Shown in pieces: positions 1 to 5,870 of a stretch of DNA of 7,795 nucleotides. Source of the DNA: Microbacteriaceae bacterium UBA4731 (lineage in GTDB: Bacteria; Actinomycetota; Actinomycetes; Actinomycetales; Microbacteriaceae); contig DHJB01000014.1 of NCBI GenBank assembly GCA_002404115.1, forward strand, positions 21,114 through 28,908. The letters run 5' to 3'. Position numbers and translations under genes: made by a program. The notes beneath the pieces are model-generated. The model worked only from the letters and a program-made list of their open reading frames with translations, was not told the DNA's origin and did no database searches. How positions within the stretch are numbered: position 1 is the stretch's first letter; the number at the start of each line of letters is the position of its first letter.

Positions 1-55
1 TCCCGCTCGGCGGAACATGGTCGAGGCCGCCCAGGTGACGTGCGACCACCACCAT
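1..55 (-). CDS. Possible 5' end of an unidentified minus-strand gene (partial)
   Basis: An ATG on the minus strand at 55-53 lies 9 bases beyond the stop codon of the TetR gene. It opens a stop-free frame to the window edge of 18 full codons, beginning MVVVARHLGGLDHVPPSG. Two in-frame GTG codons directly precede the ATG, so the exact start is uncertain. No clear Shine-Dalgarno sequence is visible, only a GGTGG run. The tight spacing after the TetR gene would fit a two-gene operon. The peptide is too short to assign to any family, and a stop-free run of this length is common by chance in GC-rich DNA. Low confidence. Confidence 0.25.
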   Translation of the reverse strand, partial: MVVVARHLGGLDHVPPSG

Positions 56-64
56 CACCACCAG

Positions 65-709
65 TCAGTCCAGCAGCGCCACCGCCAGGGCGCGTGCCAC
101 GAACTCTCCGAACTCGTCGAGCGTCCAGCCGCGTTCGACCACCATGTTTTCGTAGATCTCGGGAGCGGTGTACATCCACATCACGTCGGCGGCTCGCTCG
201 GACGTCAGGCCTTGCGCGAGCAGTCCCCGCCCCGCTAGCGTGCGGGCGTTGTGCAGCATGCGCTCGTACCGGGCGGCCTCCACCTCCGCAAGCAGGGCCC
301 CCATGGCAGCGTCGCCGCCGGCGGCGGCATCCTGGATCAGGCGCATCACCGGGGCCACCACCGGAGCCACCTCGGTGACGAAGGTCCCGAGCCGCCGGAC
401 CAGCACCCGGGCATCCGTCTCCGCGGCCTGCGCCTCATTCGACCGCTGCTCGGCCGGGACGGGGCCCGCGCCCAGAAGGCTCCGCTCGTGGATGGCCCGC
501 ACCAGGCCGGACTTGCCGCCGAAGGCCTTGTAGACGGACTCCGCGGAGACCTGGGCATCCGCCGCGATGGCGGTGACGGTCGTCGCGCCGTAGCCGTCCG
601 CGAGGAACAGCCGGCGCGCCACCTCCAGCACCCGCTGGCGGTTGGCCTCCGCGCGGGCGCGCCGTCCGCTCGCGTCATAGGGCCGCTGACTCTTGACCGT
701 CTTCTGCAC
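65..709 (-). CDS. TetR/AcrR-family transcriptional regulator
   Basis: This 214-residue protein has the usual length and layout of TetR repressors. The N-terminal DNA-binding domain covers about residues 24-72. Its helix-turn-helix is near residues 43-64 (TTVTAIAADAQVSAESVYKAF), with the typical T-V-x-x-I-A, a short turn, and the S-x-x-S-V-Y-x-x-F recognition helix. The remainder is an alanine-rich helical ligand-binding and dimerisation domain whose effector cannot be predicted. The start is GTG at 709-707, supported by AGGAG on the minus strand (724-720) ten bases upstream. A short basic tail (QKTVKSQRP...RRARAEANRQR) precedes the domain, as in many family members. The gene is divergent from the NTF2-like/NmrA-like pair, and a 19-bp palindrome in the gap is a good operator candidate, so autorepression plus control of the pair is inferred. 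Family assignment is firm; target and ligand are unknown. Confidence 0.93.
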   Translation of the reverse strand: MQKTVKSQRPYDASGRRARAEANRQRVLEVARRLFLADGYGATTVTAIAADAQVSAESVYKAFGGKSGLVRAIHERSLLGAGPVPAEQRSNEAQAAETDARVLVRRLGTFVTEVAPVVAPVMRLIQDAAAGGDAAMGALLAEVEAARYERMLHNARTLAGRGLLAQGLTSERAADVMWMYTAPEIYENMVVERGWTLDEFGEFVARALAVALLD

Positions 710-721
710 GAGGCCTACACT
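693..721 (+). promoter_or_regulatory. Candidate sigma70-type promoter for the NTF2-like/NmrA-like pair
   Basis: TTGACC (693-698) and TACACT (716-721) are separated by exactly 17 bases. They match the -35 and -10 consensus at 5 of 6 and 4 of 6 positions. The predicted start site is near 728, leaving a leader of about 41 bases before the ATG at 769. The -35 box lies inside the first codons of the divergent TetR gene. The start site would fall inside the 721-739 palindrome, so a bound dimer would block it. Found by eye; not proven. Confidence 0.45.
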
Positions 722-739
722 CCTAATTGGATATTAGGA
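721..739. promoter_or_regulatory. 19-bp palindrome, candidate TetR operator
   Basis: TCCTAAT (721-727) and ATTAGGA (733-739) are perfect 7-bp inverted arms around a 5-bp spacer TGGAT. The element sits in the 59-bp gap between the TetR start and the divergent NTF2-like start. Its length and position fit a TetR-dimer operator. It overlaps the Shine-Dalgarno sequence of the TetR gene and the predicted start sites of both candidate promoters, so one bound dimer could shut off both directions. That this TetR binds here is inferred from position only. The AT-rich arms stand out against the GC-rich surroundings. Confidence 0.6.
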
Positions 740-768
740 ACTGTATCGAATATGGATCGGTGACTCAA
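740..768 (-). promoter_or_regulatory. Candidate sigma70-type promoter for the TetR gene
   Basis: On the minus strand, TTGAGT (768-763) and TACAGT (745-740) are 17 bases apart, each matching consensus at 4 of 6 positions. The predicted start near 733 lies inside the palindrome, about 24 bases before the GTG start and upstream of the AGGAG site. A weaker alternative -10, TAATAT at 736-731, has no good -35. Weak individually, but the geometry mirrors the plus-strand promoter around the same palindrome. Confidence 0.35.
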
Positions 769-1218
769 ATGAACTCTCCAGCGACGAACAGCGGCACGGG
801 ATCCGGACCCCTTGCAACGGTCAACCGCCTCGCCCGGGCCGTGAACGACCACGACCTCGACGCGCTCGCGGCCTGCTTCGCCGAGGACTACGTCAATGAG
901 ACGCCGGCGCATCCGCTGCGTGGCTTCACCGGCAGGTCACAGGTGCGCGCCAACTGGGCGCAGATCTTCGCGGGCGTTCCGGACATTCGCAGCGCCGTGC
1001 TAGACACGGTCATCGACGGCGAGCGAGTCTGGACCGAATGGTCGATGGCCGGCACCCGGCGCGACGGTTCTGCGCATGAAATGGCCGGGGTATCCGTCTT
1101 CACGGTGAGCGGCGACGAAATAACCGCAGCGCGGTTCTATCTGGAACCGGTCGAGCGAGGCAGCGGAACCGTGGATGACGCCGTGGGCCGTCAGGTGGTA
1201 GGAGCGTCGACGCCATGA
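769..1218 (+). CDS. NTF2-like / SnoaL-like family protein
   Basis: The 149-residue product has the size and pattern of the NTF2/SnoaL cone-shaped alpha+beta barrel family, which includes polyketide cyclases, ketosteroid isomerase-like enzymes and many uncharacterised small-molecule binders. Visible features are the N-terminal helix pair with the VNDHDLDALAACFAEDYV pattern (about residues 25-42), then G-F-x-G-R-x-x-V (52-59) leading into the second helix. The alternating strands VIDGERVWTEWSMAGT and a closing FTVSGDEITAARFYLEP come last, the classic end of the fold. ATG 769 is chosen because the domain begins shortly after it. An in-frame GTG at 760 is possible, and the ribosome site is poor in either case (GGA at 754-756). 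The stop overlaps the next start (ATGA, 1215-1218), implying translational coupling. It could be catalytic or purely ligand-binding; no substrate can be assigned. Confidence 0.85.
   Translation: MNSPATNSGTGSGPLATVNRLARAVNDHDLDALAACFAEDYVNETPAHPLRGFTGRSQVRANWAQIFAGVPDIRSAVLDTVIDGERVWTEWSMAGTRRDGSAHEMAGVSVFTVSGDEITAARFYLEPVERGSGTVDDAVGRQVVGASTP
1200..1204 (+). promoter_or_regulatory. Ribosome binding site of the NmrA-like gene
   Basis: AGGAG lies inside the last codons of the NTF2-like gene, ten bases before the ATG at 1215. This strong site within the upstream coding region, with the 4-base ATGA overlap, fixes the start of the NmrA-like protein and supports joint translation of the two genes. 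Confidence 0.7.
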
Positions 1219-2087
1219 TCCTCGTGGCCGGCGGCACCGGAAGGCTGGGCAGCGTCCTGGTGCAAGGGTTCCTGCGCGACGGCATCCCGGTGCGAGTGCT
1301 CACCCGCAACACGGATGCTGCCGCCCGGCTCAGCGCGGACGGCGCGGACTGCGTCGTCGGCGACATCCGCAACAGCGAGGATGCTGCGCGGGCGGTCGCG
1401 GGCTGCTCCACCGTTATTTCCGCGGTCAGCGGCTTCGGGCCCATGGGCTCCTCCACGCCAGAAAGCGTGGATCGGGATGGCAACCTGAACCTCATCCGCG
1501 CGTCGGCACGGGCCGGCGTTGGCCACGTCATCCTGGTGTCCATGCACGGAGCGGCCGCGGATGCCTCGCTCCCGCTTCTGCGCATGAAACACGCCGCGGA
1601 ACAGGCGCTCCGCGGCGCGGACCTGGACTGGACGATCATCCGCCCCACGGCCTGCCTCGAAACGTATCTGGATGCGTTGGGTCAGTCGCTGAAGGAGAAG
1701 AACTCCACCACGGTCTTCGGATCCGGCAATATTCCCGTCAATTTCGTCTCGGTCACGGATACCGCCGCGCTCATTCGCCGGGCCGTGGACGATCCGGCGC
1801 TGCGGGGACAGTCAATCGACTGGGGCGGAACCGACTTGACCCTGAATGAGCTCTCCGACGCGCTGCACGCCTCGGCCGGAACCGCAGGGAAAACGAACCG
1901 GATCCCGCTGCCTGCGCTCCGGATGATGGCCGTGGCAGCCAAACCCTTCTCGCCGTTCATGGCGAGGGTGGCGCAGGCTGCCGTAGCCATGAACACGACG
2001 GACATGACCTTCGACGCCCGGCCGGAACGTGAGCGCGTGGCGGGCCTCCCGTGGACCGGTTTGACCGAGGCCCTCGCCAGCAGGTGA
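1215..2087 (+). CDS. NmrA-like / atypical SDR NAD(P)-binding protein
   Basis: This 290-residue protein has the Rossmann fold of atypical short-chain dehydrogenases of the NmrA/TMR type. The glycine-rich dinucleotide motif GGTGRLG is at residues 6-12. Arg31 at the end of the second strand (VRVLTRN) suggests NADP(H) preference, and D50 in VVGDIRN is the usual adenine-side aspartate. The later pattern, lysine at 125 (LRMKHAAEQAL) then DLDWTIIRPT (136-145), is typical of this group. The classical SDR Tyr-x-x-x-Lys pair is absent, since a leucine occupies the tyrosine position. Members are either NAD(P)H-dependent reductases (for example of quinones) or redox-sensing regulators; the sequence does not decide which. 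The start is set by AGGAG and the overlap with the NTF2-like stop. The divergent TetR protein probably controls it. Confidence 0.88.
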   Translation: MILVAGGTGRLGSVLVQGFLRDGIPVRVLTRNTDAAARLSADGADCVVGDIRNSEDAARAVAGCSTVISAVSGFGPMGSSTPESVDRDGNLNLIRASARAGVGHVILVSMHGAAADASLPLLRMKHAAEQALRGADLDWTIIRPTACLETYLDALGQSLKEKNSTTVFGSGNIPVNFVSVTDTAALIRRAVDDPALRGQSIDWGGTDLTLNELSDALHASAGTAGKTNRIPLPALRMMAVAAKPFSPFMARVAQAAVAMNTTDMTFDARPERERVAGLPWTGLTEALASR

Positions 2088-2137
2088 GCCGGCGGCGTCG
2101 AAGCGTTCACGAGCCTGCCGCGCGAATTCATCAGCGC

Positions 2138-2143
2138 AGGGAG
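2138..2143 (+). promoter_or_regulatory. Ribosome binding site of the M20-like remnant
   Basis: AGGGAG is followed after six bases by ATG at 2150. This good initiation signal shows that 2150 was the true start of a gene and not a chance ATG. It supports reading the following segment as the intact 5' end of a now broken gene. Confidence 0.6.
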
Positions 2144-2149
2144 CCGCGC

Positions 2150-2389
2150 ATGACCCTGCTCGGCGACGTCGAGCAGGGGGTGCTGGAGGGGATCGATGTT
2201 GCCGAACTTCAGGCGCTCGCTGCCTCGCTCATCGCGGCCGCCGGGGAGAACCCCGGTTCGACCGAGGGGGCGACGGCGGCCGTGGGCGCACCAGGTCAGC
2301 GCTCTACCTCCGCTTCATGCCGTCGATGGTGGGCACCGCCAGCATCGACTGGCTCCTCTCTCTGTTCGACCTCGTTCCCGCAGACGTGA
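2150..2389 (+). pseudogene. Truncated 5' end of an M20-like peptidase gene, running out of frame into kinase sequence
   Basis: A frame opens at ATG 2150 behind a good ribosome site. Residues 1-45 read like the N-terminus of M20-family metallopeptidases (ArgE/DapE/carboxypeptidase G2 type): an acidic first helix with V-L-x-G-I-D-V, then LQALAASLIAAAGENPGSTE, close to the family pattern L-x-x-L-I-x-I-P-x-E-N-P-P-G-x-E. The residues expected to follow, including every zinc ligand, are absent. From about 2285 the frame gives low-complexity Ser/Trp/Pro sequence, because the DNA there encodes a kinase in another frame, and it stops at 2387-2389. The predicted product is 79 residues and cannot be a peptidase. 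M20 is my best reading; the first 45 residues are short evidence, and another family beginning with a similar helix is possible. It follows the NmrA-like gene by 62 bp. Confidence 0.55.
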
Positions 2390-2895
2390 ACGGGCTGCTC
2401 CGGCAGAGCCCGCCGGGCGCGAACGGCGTCGGAGCTCTCTCGTTCTTCTCACCGGCCGGCGAACGGGCACCGTTCGTCGACCCGTTCGCGCGTGGCCAGT
2501 TCACCGGACTGCAGCTGCGCAGCACGCGCGCCGACATCGTGCGCGGTTTGTGCGAGGGACTTGCCTTCGCGGCGCGGCACTGCTTCGAGGAAATGGGGCT
2601 GGACGGAGACGTTGCCGCCTGCGGTGGCGGCCTGCAATCCGACGCCTGGGCTGAGATCTTCGCGGACGTCCTCGGCCGCCCGTTGTACGTGCCCAACGAC
2701 GCCGCGGTCGGATCGCGTGGTGCAGCGATGGTCGCCTGGGCCGGTCTCGGCGCCCCGGTCGACGAGGAACTCTGGCGCTCGCAGCGACGCCGAATCGAAC
2801 CGGACGCCGACCGAGTCGCGTTCTACGACCGCGCGTATGACGGCTATCGCCGGCAACTGGCCAGTGCCCGCGCCCTGTGGGCCCTGGGACGTTGA
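2287..2895 (+). pseudogene. FGGY carbohydrate kinase, C-terminal fragment lacking the N-terminal domain
   Basis: From about 2296 to the TGA at 2893-2895 the sequence encodes the C-terminal (FGGY_C) half of a sugar kinase, about 200 residues where about 490-510 are expected. Recognisable parts are the domain entry LRFMPSMVGTASIDWLLSLF, then the substrate-side pattern SPAGERAPFVDPFARGQF. The helix ADIVRGLCEGLAFAARHCF follows, then the adenosine-binding loop ACGGGLQSDAWAEIFADVLG and the closing GSRGAAMVAWAGLG. The AGER(A/G)PFVD pattern recalls erythritol- and xylulose-type kinases, but substrate is not assignable. The N-terminal domain with the D-x-G-T phosphate motif and the catalytic Asp is missing, so it cannot be active. 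The first in-frame ATG (2317) lies in the domain and has no ribosome site. The left boundary (2285-2300) is where M20-like sequence in another frame stops. The second kinase gene starts two bases after its stop. Confidence 0.8.
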
Positions 2896-2897
2896 CG

Positions 2898-4403
2898 ATG
2901 AACCAGCTATGGCTCGGTGTCGACGTCGGAACCCAGAGCGTCAAAGTGAACATCGTCGATGATTGTGGCGTCGTGCGCGCGTCCGGCTCGGCGCCGCTGA
3001 CGAGCACACGCATCGGCAATCGCCACGAACAGGACCCCGCTGACTGGGTTGGGCAGACCCGCGCGGCCATGGCCTCCGCGATCAACACGCTCAACGCGAC
3101 CGATCGGGCGCGCATCGCAGGTGTCGCCACCTGCGCGACCTCTGGCACCATCACGACGGTGGATGCGACGGGCTCGGCCCTGTCTCCCGGTGTCATGTAC
3201 GACGACGGGCGGGCCGGTGCGCTCAGCGACGAGGTCGCCGCCGCCGATCCCGAGCGGTGGAGGCGGCTCGGCTATCGCATCCAGCCCACCTGGGCGCTCC
3301 CCAAGATCCTGTGGCTCACGAGACAGGGCCTGCTGGCCGGCGGCTCGAGAATCGCCAACCAAGCCGATATGGTCGCGGCAGCGCTGACGGGCGGGCCCGT
3401 GGCATCCGACTGGAGTCATTCGCTGAAATCGGGTTACGACTTGTTGGAACTCGAGTGGCCGACGACCGCGCTCGACTCCCTCGGCATCGATCCTGGGCGC
3501 CTGGCCGAGGTAGTGGCTCCCGGAAGCGTGCTGGGGCATTCCTCCGCCGAGTGGGCGGCGGCCACGGGCCTGCCGGAGCGAACCCCCGTGTTCGCCGGCA
3601 TGACCGACGGATGCGCCGCGCAACTCGGCGCTGGCACGCTCGCACTCGGCGACTGGCACACCGTCATCGGCACCACTCTTGTCGTGAAGGGCGTGAGTGA
3701 CCGGATCGTCGTCGACGAATCCGGAGCCATCTACTCGCACCGGGCACCGCATGACGGCCTGTGGTTCCCGGGCGGCGCGTCGAGCGTCGGGGCGGGTGCG
3801 ATCAGCGCGGTATTCCCCGGTGACGACCTCACCGCGCGGTCCGAACGGATCGCCGCGACGTATGCCGGTCGGCTGCACCTCATTCCGCCGAGCTACCCGC
3901 TGGTGGGATCGGGCGAACGGTTTCCCGTCATCCGACCCGACGCGCGCGGGTTTGTCTGCATCGACGGAGCGCGTGTTCCGCTCGAGGATGCCGCCCAGCA
4001 CCTCGACGCCGACGCGCTGCTCGCGTCCATCCTTCTCGGCATCGCCTGCGTGGAACGACTCGCCGTCGAAACGATGATGGACGCCGGCGTCCCGGTGACC
4101 GGCACTTTCACGTCGTCGGGCGGAGCAACGAGAAACCCGTGGTGGACGCAGCTGCGCGCCGATCTGCTCGGCCGAGTGATCTCCATCCCGGCTTCCGCCG
4201 AAGGGTCGACCGGAATGGCGATTCTCGCGGCATGGGCGTCCGGCCAGCTCGCCGGCGCCGCAACACCCCTGCCCGAAGTCGCCGCGAAGATGTCGCCCCT
4301 GGGCGCCAGCTTCGAACCGAACGAAGCGAACCGCTCCCCCCTCGAAGACCAGTACGCCGCCTTCCGCAGCGAACTCGTGGATTTGGGGTGGGTCGCCTCG
4401 TGA
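2898..4403 (+). CDS. FGGY-family carbohydrate kinase (complete, substrate unknown)
   Basis: The 501-residue product has normal FGGY length and both actin-like domains. The phosphate-1 motif GVDVGTQS with D9-x-G-T is at residues 7-14. A further segment is VATCATSGTI (76-85). The catalytic aspartate is in GMTDG (D237), with the phosphate-2 loop VIGTTLVV at 256-263 and the adenosine loop TSSGGATRNPWW at 405-416. Such kinases transfer the ATP gamma-phosphate to a sugar or polyol, often a ketose, and so commit it to catabolism. ATG 2898 is chosen because the D-x-G-T strand begins immediately after it; an upstream GTG at 2877 would overlap the preceding frame. The ribosome site is weak (GGGAC, 2886-2890), and the start lies two bases beyond the stop of the kinase remnant, so it was probably translationally coupled to that gene. 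It shares little visible sequence with the remnant apart from family motifs, so it is not a recent duplicate. Confidence 0.9.
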   Translation: MNQLWLGVDVGTQSVKVNIVDDCGVVRASGSAPLTSTRIGNRHEQDPADWVGQTRAAMASAINTLNATDRARIAGVATCATSGTITTVDATGSALSPGVMYDDGRAGALSDEVAAADPERWRRLGYRIQPTWALPKILWLTRQGLLAGGSRIANQADMVAAALTGGPVASDWSHSLKSGYDLLELEWPTTALDSLGIDPGRLAEVVAPGSVLGHSSAEWAAATGLPERTPVFAGMTDGCAAQLGAGTLALGDWHTVIGTTLVVKGVSDRIVVDESGAIYSHRAPHDGLWFPGGASSVGAGAISAVFPGDDLTARSERIAATYAGRLHLIPPSYPLVGSGERFPVIRPDARGFVCIDGARVPLEDAAQHLDADALLASILLGIACVERLAVETMMDAGVPVTGTFTSSGGATRNPWWTQLRADLLGRVISIPASAEGSTGMAILAAWASGQLAGAATPLPEVAAKMSPLGASFEPNEANRSPLEDQYAAFRSELVDLGWVAS

Positions 4404-5005
4404 GCACACTCCTCCTGGCCAGGCACGGCGAGACGATCTGGCACGCCGAGAACCGGTACGCCGGTTCGTCAGATGTCGGACTCACCGAACGGGGCGTGGC
4501 CCAGGCCGCGGCGCTCGGGCGCTGGGCCGGCAGCCAGACCATCGAAGCCGTCTACTCCTCTGACCTGTCACGCGCCGTGATCACGGCGACTCCGGCGGCG
4601 ACGCAGCTCGGACTCCCGCTGCGAATCGACCCGCGGCTGCGCGAAGTCGACTTCGGGCAAGGCGAAGGGATGACCAGCTCCGAAATGCGACTTGTCTTTC
4701 CCTCGGAACTCAACGAATTCCACCGATCTCCAGGTCATTCCCCTCTGCCCGGGGGAGAGCCGGGAATTGCGGCGCTCGAGCGGGCGTGGACGGCGCTCGA
4801 GGAGATCGCTGCGGTGCACTCGAGCGCTCCGGTGCTCGTCGTGATGCACTCGACCCTGATCAGGCTCGTCCTCTGCAGAGCGCTCGACATGCCAATCGAC
4901 CGGTACCGCACGGCTTTCCCGAGCGTCATCAATGCGGCGATCACCACCATCACGATCGGCTCGGGGCCGCCCGCGTTGCACGGGTACAACGTTCCTACCG
5001 ACTGA
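4400..5005 (+). CDS. Histidine phosphatase family protein (phosphoglycerate-mutase-like)
   Basis: This 201-residue enzyme belongs to the branch of histidine phosphatases that includes cofactor-independent small phosphatases such as PhoE and CobC. The RHG motif LLARHGET supplies Arg8 and the phospho-accepting His9. YSSDLSRA carries Arg58. Glu82 in LREVDFGQGEG is the usual proton donor position, and His150 in VVMHST is the second catalytic histidine. All core residues are therefore present. The start is GTG 4400, overlapping the kinase stop (GTGA); another in-frame GTG at 4388 is possible, but the RHG strand normally begins within a few residues of the start. Translational coupling to the FGGY kinase suggests a sugar-phosphate substrate in the same pathway, but this is inference. 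Confidence 0.88.
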   Translation: MSTLLLARHGETIWHAENRYAGSSDVGLTERGVAQAAALGRWAGSQTIEAVYSSDLSRAVITATPAATQLGLPLRIDPRLREVDFGQGEGMTSSEMRLVFPSELNEFHRSPGHSPLPGGEPGIAALERAWTALEEIAAVHSSAPVLVVMHSTLIRLVLCRALDMPIDRYRTAFPSVINAAITTITIGSGPPALHGYNVPTD

Positions 5006-5055
5006 AACGGGTGCGGACGGCCGCCCGCCAAGACGCGGTCTGTGGTCGCGGCGGC

Positions 5056-5130
5056 GGCGACGATTCCGAGCTCAGGGAGCCGCCGTCGCTCGCACGGGCA
5101 CGCGTTGCGCGTGGGCTGGGAATCGTCGCC
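5056..5130. repeat. 12-bp inverted repeat with nested hairpin in a convergent gap
   Basis: GGCGACGATTCC (5056-5067) and GGAATCGTCGCC (5119-5130) are perfect inverted copies 51 bases apart. Between them CACGCG-TTG-CGCGTG (5099-5113) is a tight hairpin. The element occupies most of the 197-bp gap between the phosphatase stop and the stop of the converging hydrolase gene. That position suits a bidirectional transcription terminator, but no T-tract follows on either strand, so it is not a standard intrinsic terminator. I see no gene in 5006-5202. Confidence 0.5.
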
Positions 5131-5202
5131 ATGTCGGGGTTCGCGTCGCCGGACGGATTCAAGGCCGAGGCGCCGGCGAAGCGGTGTCGGTTCGCACACC
5201 CT

Positions 5203-5862
5203 CTACGAGTGCCGGGCCAGCCAGTCGGCGGCGGCATCGACATCCGTTGGCGCGATGCCGTGCCCGCCCTCGCGCAGGGCCTGCTCGACGTGCGCGCCGC
5301 GCTCGGTGAGCACGGAGACGAGCGTGGTGACCCGGGGGAGCGGGGCCATCGCATCCGAGCGCCCGTTGAGCAGGACCACCTCGGTGTGCGACAGATCCGT
5401 GGAGAGCGGGCGGCCATCGAGCGGGAACATGCCGGAGAACGCGACGACCCGGTTGATTGCCTCGGGGTGCAGCAGAGCCGTCGCCAGGGCGATGTTGGCC
5501 CCGTTCGAGAAACCCACGGCGACGATGCGGCGCTCGCCGAGGTCGTAGTACTGCCGCGCCCAAGCGATGAATCCCGCCAGCTCGCCGGCCCGGCGCACGA
5601 CGTCGTCGACGTCGAACACGCCCTCGGCGTGCCGGCGGAACCAGCGCAGCATGCCGCCCTCGGTGACCCGGCCGCGGGGCGCCAGCACGGTCGCCTCGGG
5701 GTCAAGCGCGTCGGCCAGGCCGGAGATCTCCTGTTCATTGCCGCCGGTTCCGTGGAGCATGAGGAAGACGGGGCTGCCGGGCGAGCCGGCGTGGTAGATG
5801 TGCGGCCAGTCGAGGTCGGCCGTCTCGGGGCCGTCCGGCAGCCCGGTGGGGTGCGCGCTCAT
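5203..5862 (-). CDS. Alpha/beta-hydrolase, carboxylesterase/phospholipase type (MhqD-like)
   Basis: The 219-residue protein fits the short esterase/phospholipase group (Abhydrolase_2). The oxyanion region is MLHGTGGNE (35-43). The nucleophile elbow GFSNGA gives Ser119, LLNGRSDAMAP gives Asp170, and GGHGIAP gives His201, so the catalytic triad is complete. No signal peptide or membrane segment is visible, so it should be cytoplasmic. The start at 5862 lies 8 bases after the dioxygenase stop, with AGGG just upstream overlapping that stop; an open frame runs further upstream but lies inside the dioxygenase gene. A ring-cleaving dioxygenase next to such a hydrolase is the arrangement known from mhqO-mhqD of Bacillus, involved in resistance to hydroquinones and catechols. 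A role in hydrolysing ring-cleavage products or acyl adducts is inference. Confidence 0.88.
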   Translation of the reverse strand: MSAHPTGLPDGPETADLDWPHIYHAGSPGSPVFLMLHGTGGNEQEISGLADALDPEATVLAPRGRVTEGGMLRWFRRHAEGVFDVDDVVRRAGELAGFIAWARQYYDLGERRIVAVGFSNGANIALATALLHPEAINRVVAFSGMFPLDGRPLSTDLSHTEVVLLNGRSDAMAPLPRVTTLVSVLTERGAHVEQALREGGHGIAPTDVDAAADWLARHS

Positions 5863-5870
5863 CGCTTGCC

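Noticed and set aside
45..62. A CAC/CAT-rich run on the plus strand that reads as a polyhistidine stretch, like an affinity tag.
   Set aside because: The plus-strand frame here is antisense to the TetR gene region and has no family features. On the minus strand the same bases are GTG/ATG-rich sequence around a possible gene start. There is no vector sequence around it.
2051..2149. An in-frame extension of the M20-like frame upstream to an ATG at 2051.
   Set aside because: It would overlap the end of the NmrA-like gene, and its translation is arginine-rich shadow sequence. The ATG at 2150 has a proper ribosome site and domain-like sequence begins there.
2317..2895. Reading the kinase remnant as a genuine short gene beginning at ATG 2317.
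   Set aside because: The ATG lies inside a conserved domain segment, no ribosome site precedes it, homologous sequence extends upstream to about 2296, and the catalytic N-terminal domain is absent.
4139..4399. A longer N-terminal version of the histidine phosphatase starting at 4139.
   Set aside because: The extra 87 codons overlap the kinase gene and read as Arg/Pro-rich shadow sequence. The family normally starts just before the RHG motif, as with GTG 4400.
2907..4409. A 500-codon open frame on the minus strand opposite the intact FGGY kinase.
   Set aside because: It is the mirror of a strongly coding frame in GC-rich DNA. Its translation is Arg/Gly/Pro/His-rich without motifs, while the plus-strand frame has every FGGY motif.
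5723..5732. GGAGATCTCC, a 10-bp palindrome resembling the GAGAWTCTC cores.
   Set aside because: It lies inside the hydrolase coding sequence, has an even-length centre unlike the intergenic cores, and is short enough to occur by chance.
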